DNA of 34,507 nucleotides from Burkholderiales bacterium (GCA_026400105.1 JAPLPQ010000010.1:1-34507); one strand, 5' to 3'. Numbered from the stretch's first letter, positions 7,611-16,758 are shown. Notes: generated by a model from the letters alone, not told the origin. Numbers and translations: made by a program.

Positions 7611-8754
7611 ATCCGAGCTCCTTGGCGTGGTGGCAGAGTTGTTGAATCACCAGTTCGGTGGCGGCGGGCCCTTGGGGCCCGGTGGCAATCAGCAGCCGGC
7701 CGTGCGTATGGCCCTGGATGCGGTCGACGCCGCCGTGCAGCAGCCGCACCCGGCTACCGAGCGCGCTGGCAATGCGGTCGAGGTCGGGCTCGATCCGGCC
7801 CTGGCCGGTAAAAACGAGCTCCAGCACCCGCTGGTACGACCCGCTGGTGGGCGCCTGCTGCGACAGCCTTTGCAGCAGGTCTTGCGGCAGGTCATGCTCG
7901 AGCGGGCGCAGCAGCGCGCGCGTGGCGTCATGCTTGGGCTCGCCGAACACCGCCCAGACCGGCCCGGTCTCGGCGATCCGGCCCTGTTCGAGCACCAGCA
8001 CCTGGTCGCAGATCTCGCGGATCACGCCCATCTCGTGCGTGATCAGCACCACCGTCAGGCCGAGCTGGCGGTTGATGTCGCGCAGCAGCGCCAGGATCGA
8101 TTGCGTGGTTTCGGGGTCGAGCGCCGAGGTGGCCTCGTCGCAGAGCAGGATCTCGGGGTGGTGCACCAGCGCGCGCGCAATGCCCACGCGCTGCTTCTGT
8201 CCGCCCGACAGGCGGCCGGGATAGGTGTTTTCCTTGCCGTTGAGCCCGACCAGTTCCAGCAGTTCGTTGACGCGCTGGCGCACCTGCGCCTCGCGCACGC
8301 CGGCCACGCGCAGCGGCAGCGCCACGTTGTCGAACACGGTCTTGGCCGACAGCAGGTTGAAATGCTGGAAGATCATGCCGATGCGCCGGCGCAGCGCGAC
8401 CAGTCCGTTTTCGTCGAGCTCGGCAATGTCCTCGCCGTCGACCAGCACGCGGCCTTCAGTCGGGCGCTCGAGCCGGTTGATCGTGCGCAGCAGGCTGGAC
8501 TTGCCCGCGCCGCTGCGGCCGATGATGCCGAAGATGCTGCCGGCCGGGATCTCGAGCTCGATCCCGCTCAGGGCCGCCACCGGCCCGGCCGACGAGTGAT
8601 AGGTCTTGCCGATGTTCTCGAAGCGCACCGAACCGGCTGCCGGATGCGCGGGCTCGGTGCTGCCAGCCGGCGCGGCCTGCGGCAGCCGTTGCGCTGAGGC
8701 CTGCGGCGAGACAAAGTAGGACTTGGCGCCCAGGGTCAGATCGATCGCGCTCAT
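7591..8754 (-). CDS. metN: MetN-like methionine ABC transporter ATPase with N-terminal extension
   Basis: A 387-residue cytoplasmic ATPase that powers uptake through MetI. Walker A GRSGAGKS is at 79-86, Q-loop FQHFNLLSA at 129-137, signature LSGGQ at 182-186, Walker B ILLCDE at 202-207 and the switch His at 240. The last ~75 residues (ELVFTG onward, with HGGVDRIQG and GRLLIA) form the regulatory NIL/ACT-like domain that senses methionine in MetN. It is about 40 residues longer than usual: residues 1-42 (rich in Ala, Pro and Gln) precede the normal start of the fold at [14 protein letters not shown] at that Val is an alternative start, but the ATG at 8754 overlaps the metQ stop by four bases, which favours the long form. 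Confidence 0.92.
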   Translation of the reverse strand: MSAIDLTLGAKSYFVSPQASAQRLPQAAPAGSTEPAHPAAGSVRFENIGKTYHSSAGPVAALSGIELEIPAGSIFGIIGRSGAGKSSLLRTINRLERPTEGRVLVDGEDIAELDENGLVALRRRIGMIFQHFNLLSAKTVFDNVALPLRVAGVREAQVRQRVNELLELVGLNGKENTYPGRLSGGQKQRVGIARALVHHPEILLCDEATSALDPETTQSILALLRDINRQLGLTVVLITHEMGVIREICDQVLVLEQGRIAETGPVWAVFGEPKHDATRALLRPLEHDLPQDLLQRLSQQAPTSGSYQRVLELVFTGQGRIEPDLDRIASALGSRVRLLHGGVDRIQGHTHGRLLIATGPQGPAATELVIQQLCHHAKELGYVADHV

Positions 8755-9575
8755 TGCACTTTCCCCTTCAGCCAGGGCAGGCTGTAGAAGTTGCTGTTGC
8801 CCTTGAAGGCGGCATGGATGGCCTGGCGCACGGCGGGCGACTCGTGGAACACCTTGACCAGCTTCTTCACGCGCGGGTCGTTGACGTTCTTCTCGTGTGT
8901 GACGAAGCGCGCCGCGTAGTAGAGGTCGTCGCCCTTGGTCCAGGCCAGCGCGCTCTTGACGATGTCGTCACGGCCCGAGGTCGACAGCATGTTGGACGAC
9001 TGGATCGCCAGGTCCACGTCCTCGAACGAGCGCACCAGCTGCGGCCCCTCGACTTCGATGAACTTGAGCTTCTTCGGGTTGCTGATCACATCGTCCAGCG
9101 AGACGTTTTCGCCCACTCCGGGCCGCAGCTTGACCAGCCCGAGCTGCTCAAGGAACTTGAGCGAGCGCGCCTGGTTCGAGGCGTCGCTGAAGATCGCCAG
9201 CGTCTGCCCCGGCTTGATGTCCTGCAGGCTTGCGACCTTCTTCGAGAACAGGCCGATGGTCGTCAGCACGCCGAGGTCAACGCTCTTGAGCTTGAAGCCG
9301 CGCTGCTTGACCGCCTGGTCCAGGAAAGCCTGGTGCTGGAAGAAGTTGGCGTCGAGCTCGCCGCTGTCGACGGCGGCGTTCGGCGCCACCCAGTCCGAGA
9401 ACTCGACCAGCTTGACGTCGAGCCCCTGCTTCCTGGCTTCCTGGGCCGTGACCTCCATTACGTTCGACATCGCACCCGGGAATATGCCCACCTTGAGGGC
9501 GGGGCCGGACTGGGCGCCAGCGGTCAGCGAAAGGGTGCCGATCAGCAGCGCGGCAAGGACTTGGTGGATTTTCAT
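8751..9575 (-). CDS. MetQ/NlpA-family substrate-binding protein (copy A)
   Basis: A 274-residue periplasmic binding protein that would deliver substrate to MetNI. Residues 1-22 are a signal peptide cleaved after AGA; no lipobox cysteine is present, so it is soluble rather than a lipoprotein like E. coli MetQ. Family blocks are [36 protein letters not shown] and [23 protein letters not shown]. It differs from copies B and C in regions lining the pocket ([20 protein letters not shown] instead of ASDPVNQGRGL), so ligand preference may differ. It lies 25 bases downstream of a DszA-like monooxygenase and overlaps metN by four bases. Confidence 0.92.
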   Translation of the reverse strand: MKIHQVLAALLIGTLSLTAGAQSGPALKVGIFPGAMSNVMEVTAQEARKQGLDVKLVEFSDWVAPNAAVDSGELDANFFQHQAFLDQAVKQRGFKLKSVDLGVLTTIGLFSKKVASLQDIKPGQTLAIFSDASNQARSLKFLEQLGLVKLRPGVGENVSLDDVISNPKKLKFIEVEGPQLVRSFEDVDLAIQSSNMLSTSGRDDIVKSALAWTKGDDLYYAARFVTHEKNVNDPRVKKLVKVFHESPAVRQAIHAAFKGNSNFYSLPWLKGKVQ

Positions 9576-9600
9576 GGTCGTATTGATGGAAGGGAGGGGT

Positions 9601-11001
9601 TCAGGTGCCAGCGGCCACGGCTTGCGGCGCGGCTTGTGCCACCTTGGCCCGGCTGAAATGGCCGCGGTAGAAGGCGGCCGGGTGCCGGTCGTTGAGCCGG
9701 TCCGAGCCGAACAGCTTCTGGCGCAGCGTGCCGGGCTGGTACTCGATCTGTGCCAGGCCGCGCTGGCGCAGCACCGGCAGGATCTGGTCGATGAAGATCT
9801 CGTAGGAGCCGGGCAGGCGCCAGTTCATGACGTTGATGCCGTCGATGCCGGCTTGCTGCCAGGCCTCGAGCTGATCGGCGATCTGCTCGGGTGTGCCGAC
9901 CAGCCGGCCGCGGCGCGACAGCAGGTCGCCGAGGTCGGCCACCGTCGGCTCGCGCCCCTGCACGCTCTTGCGCAGCCACTCGAGGTGGCTCTGGCCGGAA
10001 TTGGTCTTGATCGCCGCCAGCGGCGTGTCGGCCGGGTAGGGCTTGCCGTAGCGGTCGACCGTGAAGTTATGGTGCGTCAGGAAGCCTTCGCGGCTGGCAT
10101 AGTCGTTGTAGTCCTGCTCGGCGATCCGCACCTCGGCTTCGGTGCTGCCGGTGATGAACGAGAAGCCCTGGAAGAACTGGATGTCCTGCGGCCGCCGGCC
10201 GGCCAGCACCGCGAGCTCGCGCGTCTCGCGGGTCAGCTCGGCGGCCACCTTCGGATTCGGCGTGATGATGAATTGCGCCTCGGCGTGCGCCGCGGCAAAG
10301 CGGCGACCGGCCTGCGACGACCCTGCCTGGAACAGCAGCGGCGTGCGCTGCGGCGACGGCGAGGGCAGGTGCGGGCCTTCGACCTGGTAGCGCTTGCCGA
10401 CATGGTGAATCTTGTGGATCTTGCTCGGGTCGGCGAAGATGCCGCGCTCGCGGTCGATCAGCAGCGCGCCTTCGTCCCAGGAGCCTTCCCACAGCTTGTA
10501 GACCACGTCCATGTACTCGGCGGCCCATTCGTAGCGCTCGTCGTGCTCGGTCAGTTCGGCCAGTCCGAAGTTGCGCGCGCTGTTTTCCAGGCTGCTGGTC
10601 ACGATGTTCCAGCCGACGCGGCCGTTCGAGATATGGTCGAGCGTCGAGAGCTTGCGCGCGAAATCGAACGGGTGCGACTGCAGCACCGAACTCGTCAAGG
10701 CCAGGCCAAGGTGCTCGGTGTTCACCGCCAGCGCCGACAGCAGCACGGTCGGGTCGTTGCTCGGAATCTGCAGGCCTTCGCGGGCATTGACCTCGTGGCT
10801 GCCGCCCAGCGGCCCGTACAGGCCGACCACATCGGCAAAGAACATGGCGTCGAACTTGCCGCGCTCGAGCGTCTTGGCCAGCTCGATCCAGAACTTGACG
10901 TCGTTGAACTGGATCTGCTTCGCCTCCGGGTGCCGCCATTGTCCATGCTGGATATGGGAGCCCGTGTTCATCACGAAGGCATTGAATTTCAGGTGGGCCA
11001 T
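9601..11001 (-). CDS. NtaA/SnaA/DszA-family FMNH2-dependent monooxygenase (A)
   Basis: A 466-residue luciferase-fold flavin monooxygenase. Family hallmarks are HGQWRHPEAKQ near the start, WIELAKTLERGKFDAMFFAD, the block DHISNGRVGWNIVTS and ERYEWAAEYMDVVYKLWEGSWD, EGPHLPSPSPQRTPLLFQAG and GTPEQIADQLEAW. Members such as DszA and NtaA use reduced FMN from a separate reductase to cleave C-S or C-N bonds; no reductase gene is in the window. Position between MetQ-like genes and downstream of DszC-like genes suggests C-S cleavage of an oxidised thioether. Start ATG 10999-11001 has a poor ribosome binding site but matches the family N-terminus. Confidence 0.9.
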   Translation of the reverse strand: MAHLKFNAFVMNTGSHIQHGQWRHPEAKQIQFNDVKFWIELAKTLERGKFDAMFFADVVGLYGPLGGSHEVNAREGLQIPSNDPTVLLSALAVNTEHLGLALTSSVLQSHPFDFARKLSTLDHISNGRVGWNIVTSSLENSARNFGLAELTEHDERYEWAAEYMDVVYKLWEGSWDEGALLIDRERGIFADPSKIHKIHHVGKRYQVEGPHLPSPSPQRTPLLFQAGSSQAGRRFAAAHAEAQFIITPNPKVAAELTRETRELAVLAGRRPQDIQFFQGFSFITGSTEAEVRIAEQDYNDYASREGFLTHHNFTVDRYGKPYPADTPLAAIKTNSGQSHLEWLRKSVQGREPTVADLGDLLSRRGRLVGTPEQIADQLEAWQQAGIDGINVMNWRLPGSYEIFIDQILPVLRQRGLAQIEYQPGTLRQKLFGSDRLNDRHPAAFYRGHFSRAKVAQAAPQAVAAGT

Positions 11002-11028
11002 GGGGTTTTTTGTGTTCGCTGCGGGATG

Positions 11029-11065
11029 GCTTACTTGTTCAGCCAGGCCAGCGTGTAGAGCTTGG
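11029..11065. repeat. 37-base direct repeat, copy 1 (3' end of metQ-like copy B)
   Basis: Identical to 11932-11968; both cover the last codons (YTLAWLNK) and stop of the tandem metQ-like genes. A second exact repeat of 30 bases spans their signal-peptide regions (11772-11801 and 12675-12704). Exact identity at both ends with divergence between indicates tandem duplication with later partial homogenisation. Confidence 0.85.
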
Positions 11066-11840
11066 GGTCACCGGCAAACAGCTTGTGCACCTGGTCGCGC
11101 ACCGCCTTGGACTCCTGGAAGATCTTGACGAACTGCTTGATGCGCGGGTCGTTGGCGTTGTCCTGGCGCGAGACAAAGCGGATGGCGTAGTAGCTGTCGG
11201 ATGCGCCGGAGTAGATCAGGCCAGCGCTGGCGAACTGCGGCTTGCCCGCGCTGACGAAATGCGCCGGAATGCCCTGTGCCAGCTCCACGTCGTCGATCGC
11301 GCGCACGAGCTGCGGGCCCTCGACTTCGACGAACTTGAGCTTCTTCGGGTTGCTGACGATGTCATTGACGTTGGCCTTGGCGCCAGCGCCGTCGCGCAGC
11401 TTGATCAGGCCGGCCTTCTCGATCAACAGCAGGCCGCGCCCCTGGTTGACCGGGTCGCTGGCCACGGCCACTTTCGCGCCTGGCTTGAGTTCATCGAAGC
11501 CCTTGATCTTGTAGGAGAACAAGCCGATGTTGGGCAGCACGCCGATGCCGGCGACGGCGAACTTGTAGCCGCGCTGCTGGATGGCGTTGTCCAGGAAGGC
11601 CTGGTGCTGGAAGTAGTTCAAGTCCAGGTCGCCGCTGGCCACCGCCTCGTTGGGGGTGGTCCAGTCGGTGAATTCGATGATCTTCACGTCCAGGCCGGCC
11701 TTCTTGGCATCGGCCACGGCGGCGGCCAGGGTGTCGGCATGCACGCCGGCCGAGGCGCCGATCTTGAGGGTCTGGGCCTGGACCATGCCGCTCAGCAGCA
11801 GGCTGGAGCAAAGGGAAAGAATCAGTGAAATCTTTTTCAT
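11031..11840 (-). CDS. MetQ/NlpA-family substrate-binding protein (copy B)
   Basis: A 269-residue periplasmic protein. The signal peptide MKKISLILSLCSSLLLSGMV ends at QAQ; no lipobox. Blocks [56 protein letters not shown] and [20 protein letters not shown] match the family. ATG at 11838-11840 is chosen because it begins a proper signal peptide; a TTG at 11879 would add 13 unlikely residues. It is a tandem paralogue of copy C, sharing identical stretches at both ends. With copies A and C it gives MetNI three binding proteins. Confidence 0.92.
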   Translation of the reverse strand: MKKISLILSLCSSLLLSGMVQAQTLKIGASAGVHADTLAAAVADAKKAGLDVKIIEFTDWTTPNEAVASGDLDLNYFQHQAFLDNAIQQRGYKFAVAGIGVLPNIGLFSYKIKGFDELKPGAKVAVASDPVNQGRGLLLIEKAGLIKLRDGAGAKANVNDIVSNPKKLKFVEVEGPQLVRAIDDVELAQGIPAHFVSAGKPQFASAGLIYSGASDSYYAIRFVSRQDNANDPRIKQFVKIFQESKAVRDQVHKLFAGDPKLYTLAWLNK

Positions 11841-11931
11841 GTTCGAAATGTCTGGCTGCCAGGCAGCCGGTGACGTCAATGGGGGTTGGGAGGAATGGGG
11901 GGCGGTCGATGCGGGTCGCTGGACGCTGGGC

Positions 11932-11968
11932 GCTTACTTGTTCAGCCAGGCCAGCGTGTAGAGCTTGG
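11932..11968. repeat. 37-base direct repeat, copy 2 (3' end of metQ-like copy C)
   Basis: Exact copy of 11029-11065, covering the final codons and stop of the upstream tandem paralogue. Confidence 0.85.
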
Positions 11969-12743
11969 AGTCGTTGGCATTGGACTTGTGCAACTGGTCG
12001 CGCACGGCCTGCGATTCCTGGTAGATCTTGACGAACTGCTTCAGGCGTGAATCACCGGCCTTGTCCTGCCGCGCCACGAAGCGGATCGCGAAATACTCGT
12101 CGGACACGCCCGAGTACAGCAAGCCGGAACTGGCGACCTGCGGCTTGCCGGCACTGACGAAGTGGGACGGATAGCCCAGTGACAGGTCCACGTCGTCGAT
12201 GGCGCGCACCAGTTGCGGGCCCTCGACCTCGACGAACTTGAGCTTCTTCGGGTTGGCCACGATGTCGTTGATCGTGCCGCGCCAGCCCTTGCCGTCGCGC
12301 AGCTTGATCAGGCCGGCCTTCTCGAGCAGCAGCAGCCCGCGTCCCTGGTTGACCGGGTCGTTGGCGATGCCGACGCGCGCGCCTTCCTTCAGCTCGTCGA
12401 AGCGCTTGACCTTGTACGAGAACAGTCCGATGTTGCTGAGCACGCCGGTTCCGATGCTGGCGAGCTTGTAGCCACGCTCGCGGATCGCGTTGTCGAGGAA
12501 GGCCTGATGCTGGAAGTAGTTGAGGTCGATGTCGCCGGAGTCGAGCGCGGCGTTGGGCGTGGTCCAGTCGGTGAACTCGATGACCTTGACGTCGAGGCCT
12601 TGTCTTCTGGCCTCGACGGCAGCCACCTGCACCGAGTCCGCGACCGAGCCGGGTGTCACGCCGATCTTGATGGCCTGGGCCTGGACCATGCCGCTCAGCA
12701 GCAGCGAGGACAGGGCGGTCAGCAGCAATTTGGACAGTTTCAT
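11934..12743 (-). CDS. MetQ/NlpA-family substrate-binding protein (copy C)
   Basis: A 269-residue periplasmic protein with signal peptide MKLSKLLLTALSSLLLSGMV ending at QAQ and no lipobox. It follows copy B closely ([60 protein letters not shown]). A good ribosome binding site, AGGAG, sits eight bases before ATG 12741-12743. It is 45 bases downstream of monooxygenase B and 93 bases upstream of copy B. The different acids around the ligand cleft (GVTPGSVAD versus GASAGVHAD) suggest related but not identical ligands. Confidence 0.92.
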   Translation of the reverse strand: MKLSKLLLTALSSLLLSGMVQAQAIKIGVTPGSVADSVQVAAVEARRQGLDVKVIEFTDWTTPNAALDSGDIDLNYFQHQAFLDNAIRERGYKLASIGTGVLSNIGLFSYKVKRFDELKEGARVGIANDPVNQGRGLLLLEKAGLIKLRDGKGWRGTINDIVANPKKLKFVEVEGPQLVRAIDDVDLSLGYPSHFVSAGKPQVASSGLLYSGVSDEYFAIRFVARQDKAGDSRLKQFVKIYQESQAVRDQLHKSNANDSKLYTLAWLNK

Positions 12744-12788
12744 GAGGGCTTCTCCTGAATTGGGTTGGCTTGGGGTTTGGGGTAGGGC

Positions 12789-14150
12789 TCAGCCGAGCCG
12801 GCGGAACTGGGCGGCGGCATGCCGGGCCGGCAGCCGGTCGCCCTGGCCGAACAGCTTGTGGCGCAGGCTGCCTTCGGCGTAGGCGGTCTTGTAGATGCCG
12901 CGGTTCTGCAGCTCGGGCACGACGAAATCGACGACATCCTCGAAGCTCTCGGGCACCACGGTGCGAGTGATGTTGAAGCCGTCGATGCCGGTCTCGTCGA
13001 CCCAGGACTGCAGTTCATCCGCGACCTGCTGGGGGTCACCGACGATGGCGGCATAGCGCCCGCCGAGCCTGAAATGCTCGAGCAGCTTGCGCCGGGTGCC
13101 GCCGAGCTGCTGGATCACTCGAACGGTGGACTGGATGGAATTGGTCTGATCGAACTCGATCGGCTCGTCGAGCCCGTAGCGCGACAGGTCGAGGCCTGCG
13201 CTCGACGAGAAATGCGCCAGCCCGGCTTCGGGGCTCGCATAGCGCAGATACTCGTCGTGCTTGTCGCGTGCTTCCTGTTGGGTGGCCGCCGGCACGACCG
13301 TCACGCCCAGCACGATCTTGAGGTCATCGGCGCGGCGGCCGGCCTTGACCACCTGTTCGCGCAGCTCCTGCACCGTCTTGCGCACGGCGGCCTTGTCGTT
13401 GCCGCCGATGAAGACCGCTTCGGCGTGGCGCGCGGCAAAGACCTGACCCCGGCCCGAAGTGCCGGCCTGGAACAGCACCGGCGTGCGTTGCGGCGAGGGT
13501 TCGCACAGGTGGTAGCCCTCGACATCGTAGTAGCGCCCGTGGTGACGCACCGGGTGCACCTTGGCCGGGTCGGCGAAGATCCGGGCCGCCTTGTCGCGCT
13601 TGACCGCGTCGTCCTGCCAGCTGCCCTCGAGCAGCTGGTAGAGCAGGTCGAGGCATTCGTCGGCGCGCTCGTAGCGCTCGTCGTGCTGCAGCTGCTGCTG
13701 CTGGCCGATCGCCCGCGCGGCGCTGTCGAGGTAGCCGGTCACGATGTTCCAGCCGAAGCGACCGCGCGTGAGCTGGTCCAGCGTCGAGAAGCGCCGGGCC
13801 AGCAGATAGGGATGCTCGGACAGCGGGTTGACGGTGACGCCGAAGCCGAGATGCTGGGTCACCGCCGCCATCGCCGAGACCAGCAGCATCGGGTCGTTGA
13901 CCGGCAGCTGGACCGATTCCCTGAGCGTCAGGTCGATATTGCCCTGGTAGACGTCATAGACGCCCAGGATGTCGGCGATGAAGATGCCGTCGAACAGGCC
14001 GCGCTCGAGCGTGCGGGCCATGCCGGTCCAGTACTCGAGGGTGTTGTATTCGGTGGTCCGGTCGCGCGGGTGGGTCCAGAGGCCGTGGTTGATGTGGCCG
14101 ACGCAGTTCTCGTTGAACGCGTTGAGGATGATCTGTTTCTTCTGGGTCAT
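12789..14150 (-). CDS. NtaA/SnaA/DszA-family FMNH2-dependent monooxygenase (B)
   Basis: A 453-residue luciferase-fold monooxygenase related to but clearly distinct from monooxygenase A. Hallmarks: NHGLWTHPRDRTTEY, WTGMARTLERGLFDGIFIAD, STLDQLTRGRFGWNIVTGYL, HDERYERADECLDLLYQLLE, CEPSPQRTPVLFQAGTSGRG and the C-terminal SLRHKLFGQGDRLPARHAA. The closest described roles are sulfone cleavage (DszA), nitrilotriacetate oxidation (NtaA) and pristinamycin synthase SnaA. It lies 34 bases after a DszC-like gene, the same pairing as DszC then DszA in thiophene desulfurisation, so a sulfone or sulfoxide product of that enzyme is a reasonable substrate. Confidence 0.9.
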   Translation of the reverse strand: MTQKKQIILNAFNENCVGHINHGLWTHPRDRTTEYNTLEYWTGMARTLERGLFDGIFIADILGVYDVYQGNIDLTLRESVQLPVNDPMLLVSAMAAVTQHLGFGVTVNPLSEHPYLLARRFSTLDQLTRGRFGWNIVTGYLDSAARAIGQQQQLQHDERYERADECLDLLYQLLEGSWQDDAVKRDKAARIFADPAKVHPVRHHGRYYDVEGYHLCEPSPQRTPVLFQAGTSGRGQVFAARHAEAVFIGGNDKAAVRKTVQELREQVVKAGRRADDLKIVLGVTVVPAATQQEARDKHDEYLRYASPEAGLAHFSSSAGLDLSRYGLDEPIEFDQTNSIQSTVRVIQQLGGTRRKLLEHFRLGGRYAAIVGDPQQVADELQSWVDETGIDGFNITRTVVPESFEDVVDFVVPELQNRGIYKTAYAEGSLRHKLFGQGDRLPARHAAAQFRRLG

Positions 14151-14184
14151 GGCATTCGCAAGGGGGGTGTTGCACGCAGGGCGG

Positions 14185-15474
14185 TCAGTCGACCAGCGCC
14201 GCGAGCGGGGTTTCCTGGGCTTCGAGCGCCGCCGTGACCGTGATCCGCGTTGCCGCCGCGGCTGCTGCCGCTGCTGCAGTCACCTCGGCCTGGCGCGAGG
14301 CGCGCAGGGCGGCGGTCGCGGACTTGGCCAGGTTCGCAAGCACCATGTCGTCCTGGGGCGGGTTGTAGCGGCCGCATTGCACGTCGCGGAAATAGCGTTC
14401 CAGCGGCAGGTCCTTCGACAGCGCATGGCCGCCGACGATGCCCATCGCCAGCTCGACGATGCGGATCGCCTGGTTGGTCACCATCTGCTTGGTGATCGCG
14501 ACCTCGTGGTCGAGCCGGTGCTTGATCGCGTCGTGGCGCTCCCAGCGCTCGGCCAGGCCGTAGAGCAGGGTCTTGGACGCGCCGATCAGCAGCTCGATCT
14601 CGCCGAGCTTTTGCTGTACCTGGGGCGCGTCGAGGATCGATCCCCCCAGGCTGTGCGAGTGGTAGCGGTCGGCGAAGTCGAGCGCGAAGTCGCGCGCCGC
14701 CGTCGCGATGCCCAGGTAGACCGCCGACAGCTGCAGGCCGAAGACCCGGCTGCCAGTCATGAAACTGCCGGCCCGGTCCTTGTCGATGTAGGTCAGCAGC
14801 GCGTCGTGCGGCACCAGCACCTGGTCGAACTCGATGTCGTGGCTGCCGGTGCTGCGCATGCCGATCGTGTTCCAGTTTTCGATCACGCGCACGCGTTCCG
14901 AGCTGGGCACCAGGAACTCCGCCACCCGTCCCTCGTCCTCGACCAGGGCGTAGACGATCATCTGTCCGAGTCCGGGCGCCGCCGAGCAGAAGGCCTTGCG
15001 GCCCTGGATCAGATAGCCCTGTTCGGTCCGGCGCGCCACGGTGGTCGGCTTGGAGCCGCGCAGCAGGTTGCCCGCCTCGCGCTCGGTGACCAGCACGTTG
15101 ATCAGGTCGCCGCGCTGCACCACGTCCTGGCACAGGCGCTCGAAGGCCGGGCGCTGCCACTTGAGGTCGAAGCTCAGGTAGCCGAAGGCCATCAGGTGCC
15201 AGCCCAGCGCCAGCGCGGTGGAACCGCTGCCCCTGGCCAGGCGTTCCTGGAACAGCAGCAGCTGGTAGAGCGAGATCCCGCCGCCACCTTGCGCCTGGGG
15301 CAGGGTCAGCTTGAGCGCGCCGCGCTGGCGCAGCAGTTCGAAATGCTCGTGCGGGAATTCGCCCGACAGGTCGTACTGCTGCGCGGTCTTGGCGATCTCG
15401 GTCGCCAGTTCGTCTGCATAGGCGGCGAGGGCGATATCGCTGGCATCGCGAAGGGTCACGTCGACGGTCGTCAT
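14185..15474 (-). CDS. SfnB/DszC-like flavoprotein monooxygenase of the acyl-CoA dehydrogenase fold (2)
   Basis: A 429-residue protein with the acyl-CoA dehydrogenase fold but with DszC/SfnB-type sequence: LKLTLPQAQGGGGISLYQLL near residue 56, ITEREAGN-like VTEREAGNLL, YLIQGRKAFCSAAP, NWNTIGMRSTGSHDIEF and the C-terminal MGIVGGHALSKDLPLERYFR, DVQCGRYNPPQDDMVL. Such enzymes use reduced flavin to oxygenate sulfur or nitrogen instead of dehydrogenating CoA esters. SfnB in Pseudomonas putida belongs to dimethylsulfone use. An alanine run near residue 400 (encoded about 14249-14278) lies in a low-complexity tail. AGGAGA precedes ATG 15472-15474 by about nine bases. It is the second gene of the operon. 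Confidence 0.88.
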   Translation of the reverse strand: MTTVDVTLRDASDIALAAYADELATEIAKTAQQYDLSGEFPHEHFELLRQRGALKLTLPQAQGGGGISLYQLLLFQERLARGSGSTALALGWHLMAFGYLSFDLKWQRPAFERLCQDVVQRGDLINVLVTEREAGNLLRGSKPTTVARRTEQGYLIQGRKAFCSAAPGLGQMIVYALVEDEGRVAEFLVPSSERVRVIENWNTIGMRSTGSHDIEFDQVLVPHDALLTYIDKDRAGSFMTGSRVFGLQLSAVYLGIATAARDFALDFADRYHSHSLGGSILDAPQVQQKLGEIELLIGASKTLLYGLAERWERHDAIKHRLDHEVAITKQMVTNQAIRIVELAMGIVGGHALSKDLPLERYFRDVQCGRYNPPQDDMVLANLAKSATAALRASRQAEVTAAAAAAAAATRITVTAALEAQETPLAALVD

Positions 15475-15531
15475 GGGGAAGGTTCTCCTGGGTGGTGCAA
15501 GGCGGGGCTGGGCTGGACGTGCGTCATCAGG

Positions 15532-16758
15532 TCAGAACAGGCCCGACAGCGGCGGCTCCGTTCCCTTGAGCCGGTAGGCCCCGACCACGGCCGCCTTCCA
15601 GTGCCGCGGGTTGTGGTTGGCCACGGTGCGGGCGTTGCGCCAGTGGCGGTCCAGGTTGTGCTTGCGTGCGGTGGTCGAGGCCCCGCCGACGTCGAACAGC
15701 AGTTCCGCGGCCTTGAGCGCCGCTTCGGCCGCCACATACTGGGCTTGCGCCACGTCGATGGCTGCCTGGGTGATCGAGGCTGGTTCGAGCCCGGACGCCC
15801 AGGCGGCATCGATGCTGTCGGCCGCGCGCAGCACCACGGCCTCGGCGGCGAAGGCGCGGGCCGAAATCTCGCCGACCGATAACTCCACATAGGGGTCGTC
15901 GACCGAGCGGCTGGCGCTGCTGTGCTTGATCGGACGGGCATGGTTGCGGGCGAATGCCACCGCATCGTCGAGCGCGTTGCGCGCGATCCCGGCTTCGACC
16001 GCGGCCAGGAACAGCTGCGCGTAGGGGGTCACGATGCTGCGCTGGTTGTGCCCGCCGGCAAACAGGTTGTGCGGCACGATGTCCTCCTCGTTGACCTGGA
16101 CGTTGTTCAGATTCGTGGTGCCGCTCGCCGTCAGGCGCTGACCCATGGCATCGAAGTCGTCGACCAGCTCCAGCCCCGCGCGGTCACGCGGCAGCATGAA
16201 GCGCCGCTCGCGGCCCGCTTCATCCACCGCGACGGCGCTGACCCAGTCCGAGTAGAGCGCCCCCGTGCTGTAGTACTTGCTGCCGTTGGCCCGGTAATGG
16301 TCGCCTTCGCGCACCAGGCTGGCGCTGATGGCGCCGTTGGCGCCGCCGACTTCCCAGCCCGCGTTGCCGAACAGCTCGCCATTCAGGTAATGCGGCAGCC
16401 AGCGCTGGCGGGCCGCCTCGTCGTCGCTGGCGAGCAGGCCTTCGAGAAACAGGAAGCTCGGGCGCAGCGCCTGCGCCACGTTCGAGTCCACCGAGGCGAC
16501 ATCGATCACGAACTGGATCACGTCGCGCACCGAGGCGCCGCTGCCGCCCTGGGTCTGCGGAACGCGCCAGGTCAGCAGCCTTTCGGCACCGATGCGGCGA
16601 ATCGGCTCATGCGGCAGGATGCGGTGGCGCTCGCGCTCTTCGGCGCCTTGGCGCAGTTCGGGCAGCAGCAAGGCGGCGCGGCGCTTGAGTTCGGCCACGC
16701 TCAGGCGGATGCCCGCATTGGACGGAGCGGGCGATTTTTCAATGGTGATGTCAGTCAT
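15532..16758 (-). CDS. SfnB/DszC-like flavoprotein of the acyl-CoA dehydrogenase fold (1)
   Basis: A 408-residue protein, first gene of the nine-gene minus-strand operon. Blocks typical of SfnB/DszC: RVPQTQGGSGASVRDVIQFV, NVAQALRPSFLFLEGLL, GNAGWEVGGANG, YRANGSKYYSTGALYSDWV, DDFDAMGQRLTASGTTNLNN and the C-terminal GGASTTARKHNLDRHWRNAR then TVANHNPRHWK. The ATG at 16756-16758 begins the recognisable N-terminus and has AGAAG upstream; the frame stays open to 16848 but that part is in the promoter region. With gene 2 it may act on different steps (sulfide to sulfoxide, sulfoxide to sulfone) or on different thioethers. Confidence 0.88.
   Translation of the reverse strand: MTDITIEKSPAPSNAGIRLSVAELKRRAALLLPELRQGAEERERHRILPHEPIRRIGAERLLTWRVPQTQGGSGASVRDVIQFVIDVASVDSNVAQALRPSFLFLEGLLASDDEAARQRWLPHYLNGELFGNAGWEVGGANGAISASLVREGDHYRANGSKYYSTGALYSDWVSAVAVDEAGRERRFMLPRDRAGLELVDDFDAMGQRLTASGTTNLNNVQVNEEDIVPHNLFAGGHNQRSIVTPYAQLFLAAVEAGIARNALDDAVAFARNHARPIKHSSASRSVDDPYVELSVGEISARAFAAEAVVLRAADSIDAAWASGLEPASITQAAIDVAQAQYVAAEAALKAAELLFDVGGASTTARKHNLDRHWRNARTVANHNPRHWKAAVVGAYRLKGTEPPLSGLF

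Noticed and set aside
8935-11058. 707-codon plus-strand ORF
   Set aside because: It runs antisense to a metQ-like gene and the whole monooxygenase A gene; the translation is Arg/Ala/Leu-rich without a family pattern, as expected opposite GC-rich coding DNA.
13969-15882. 637-codon plus-strand ORF
   Set aside because: Antisense to DszA-like and SfnB-like genes; low-complexity translation with no motif.
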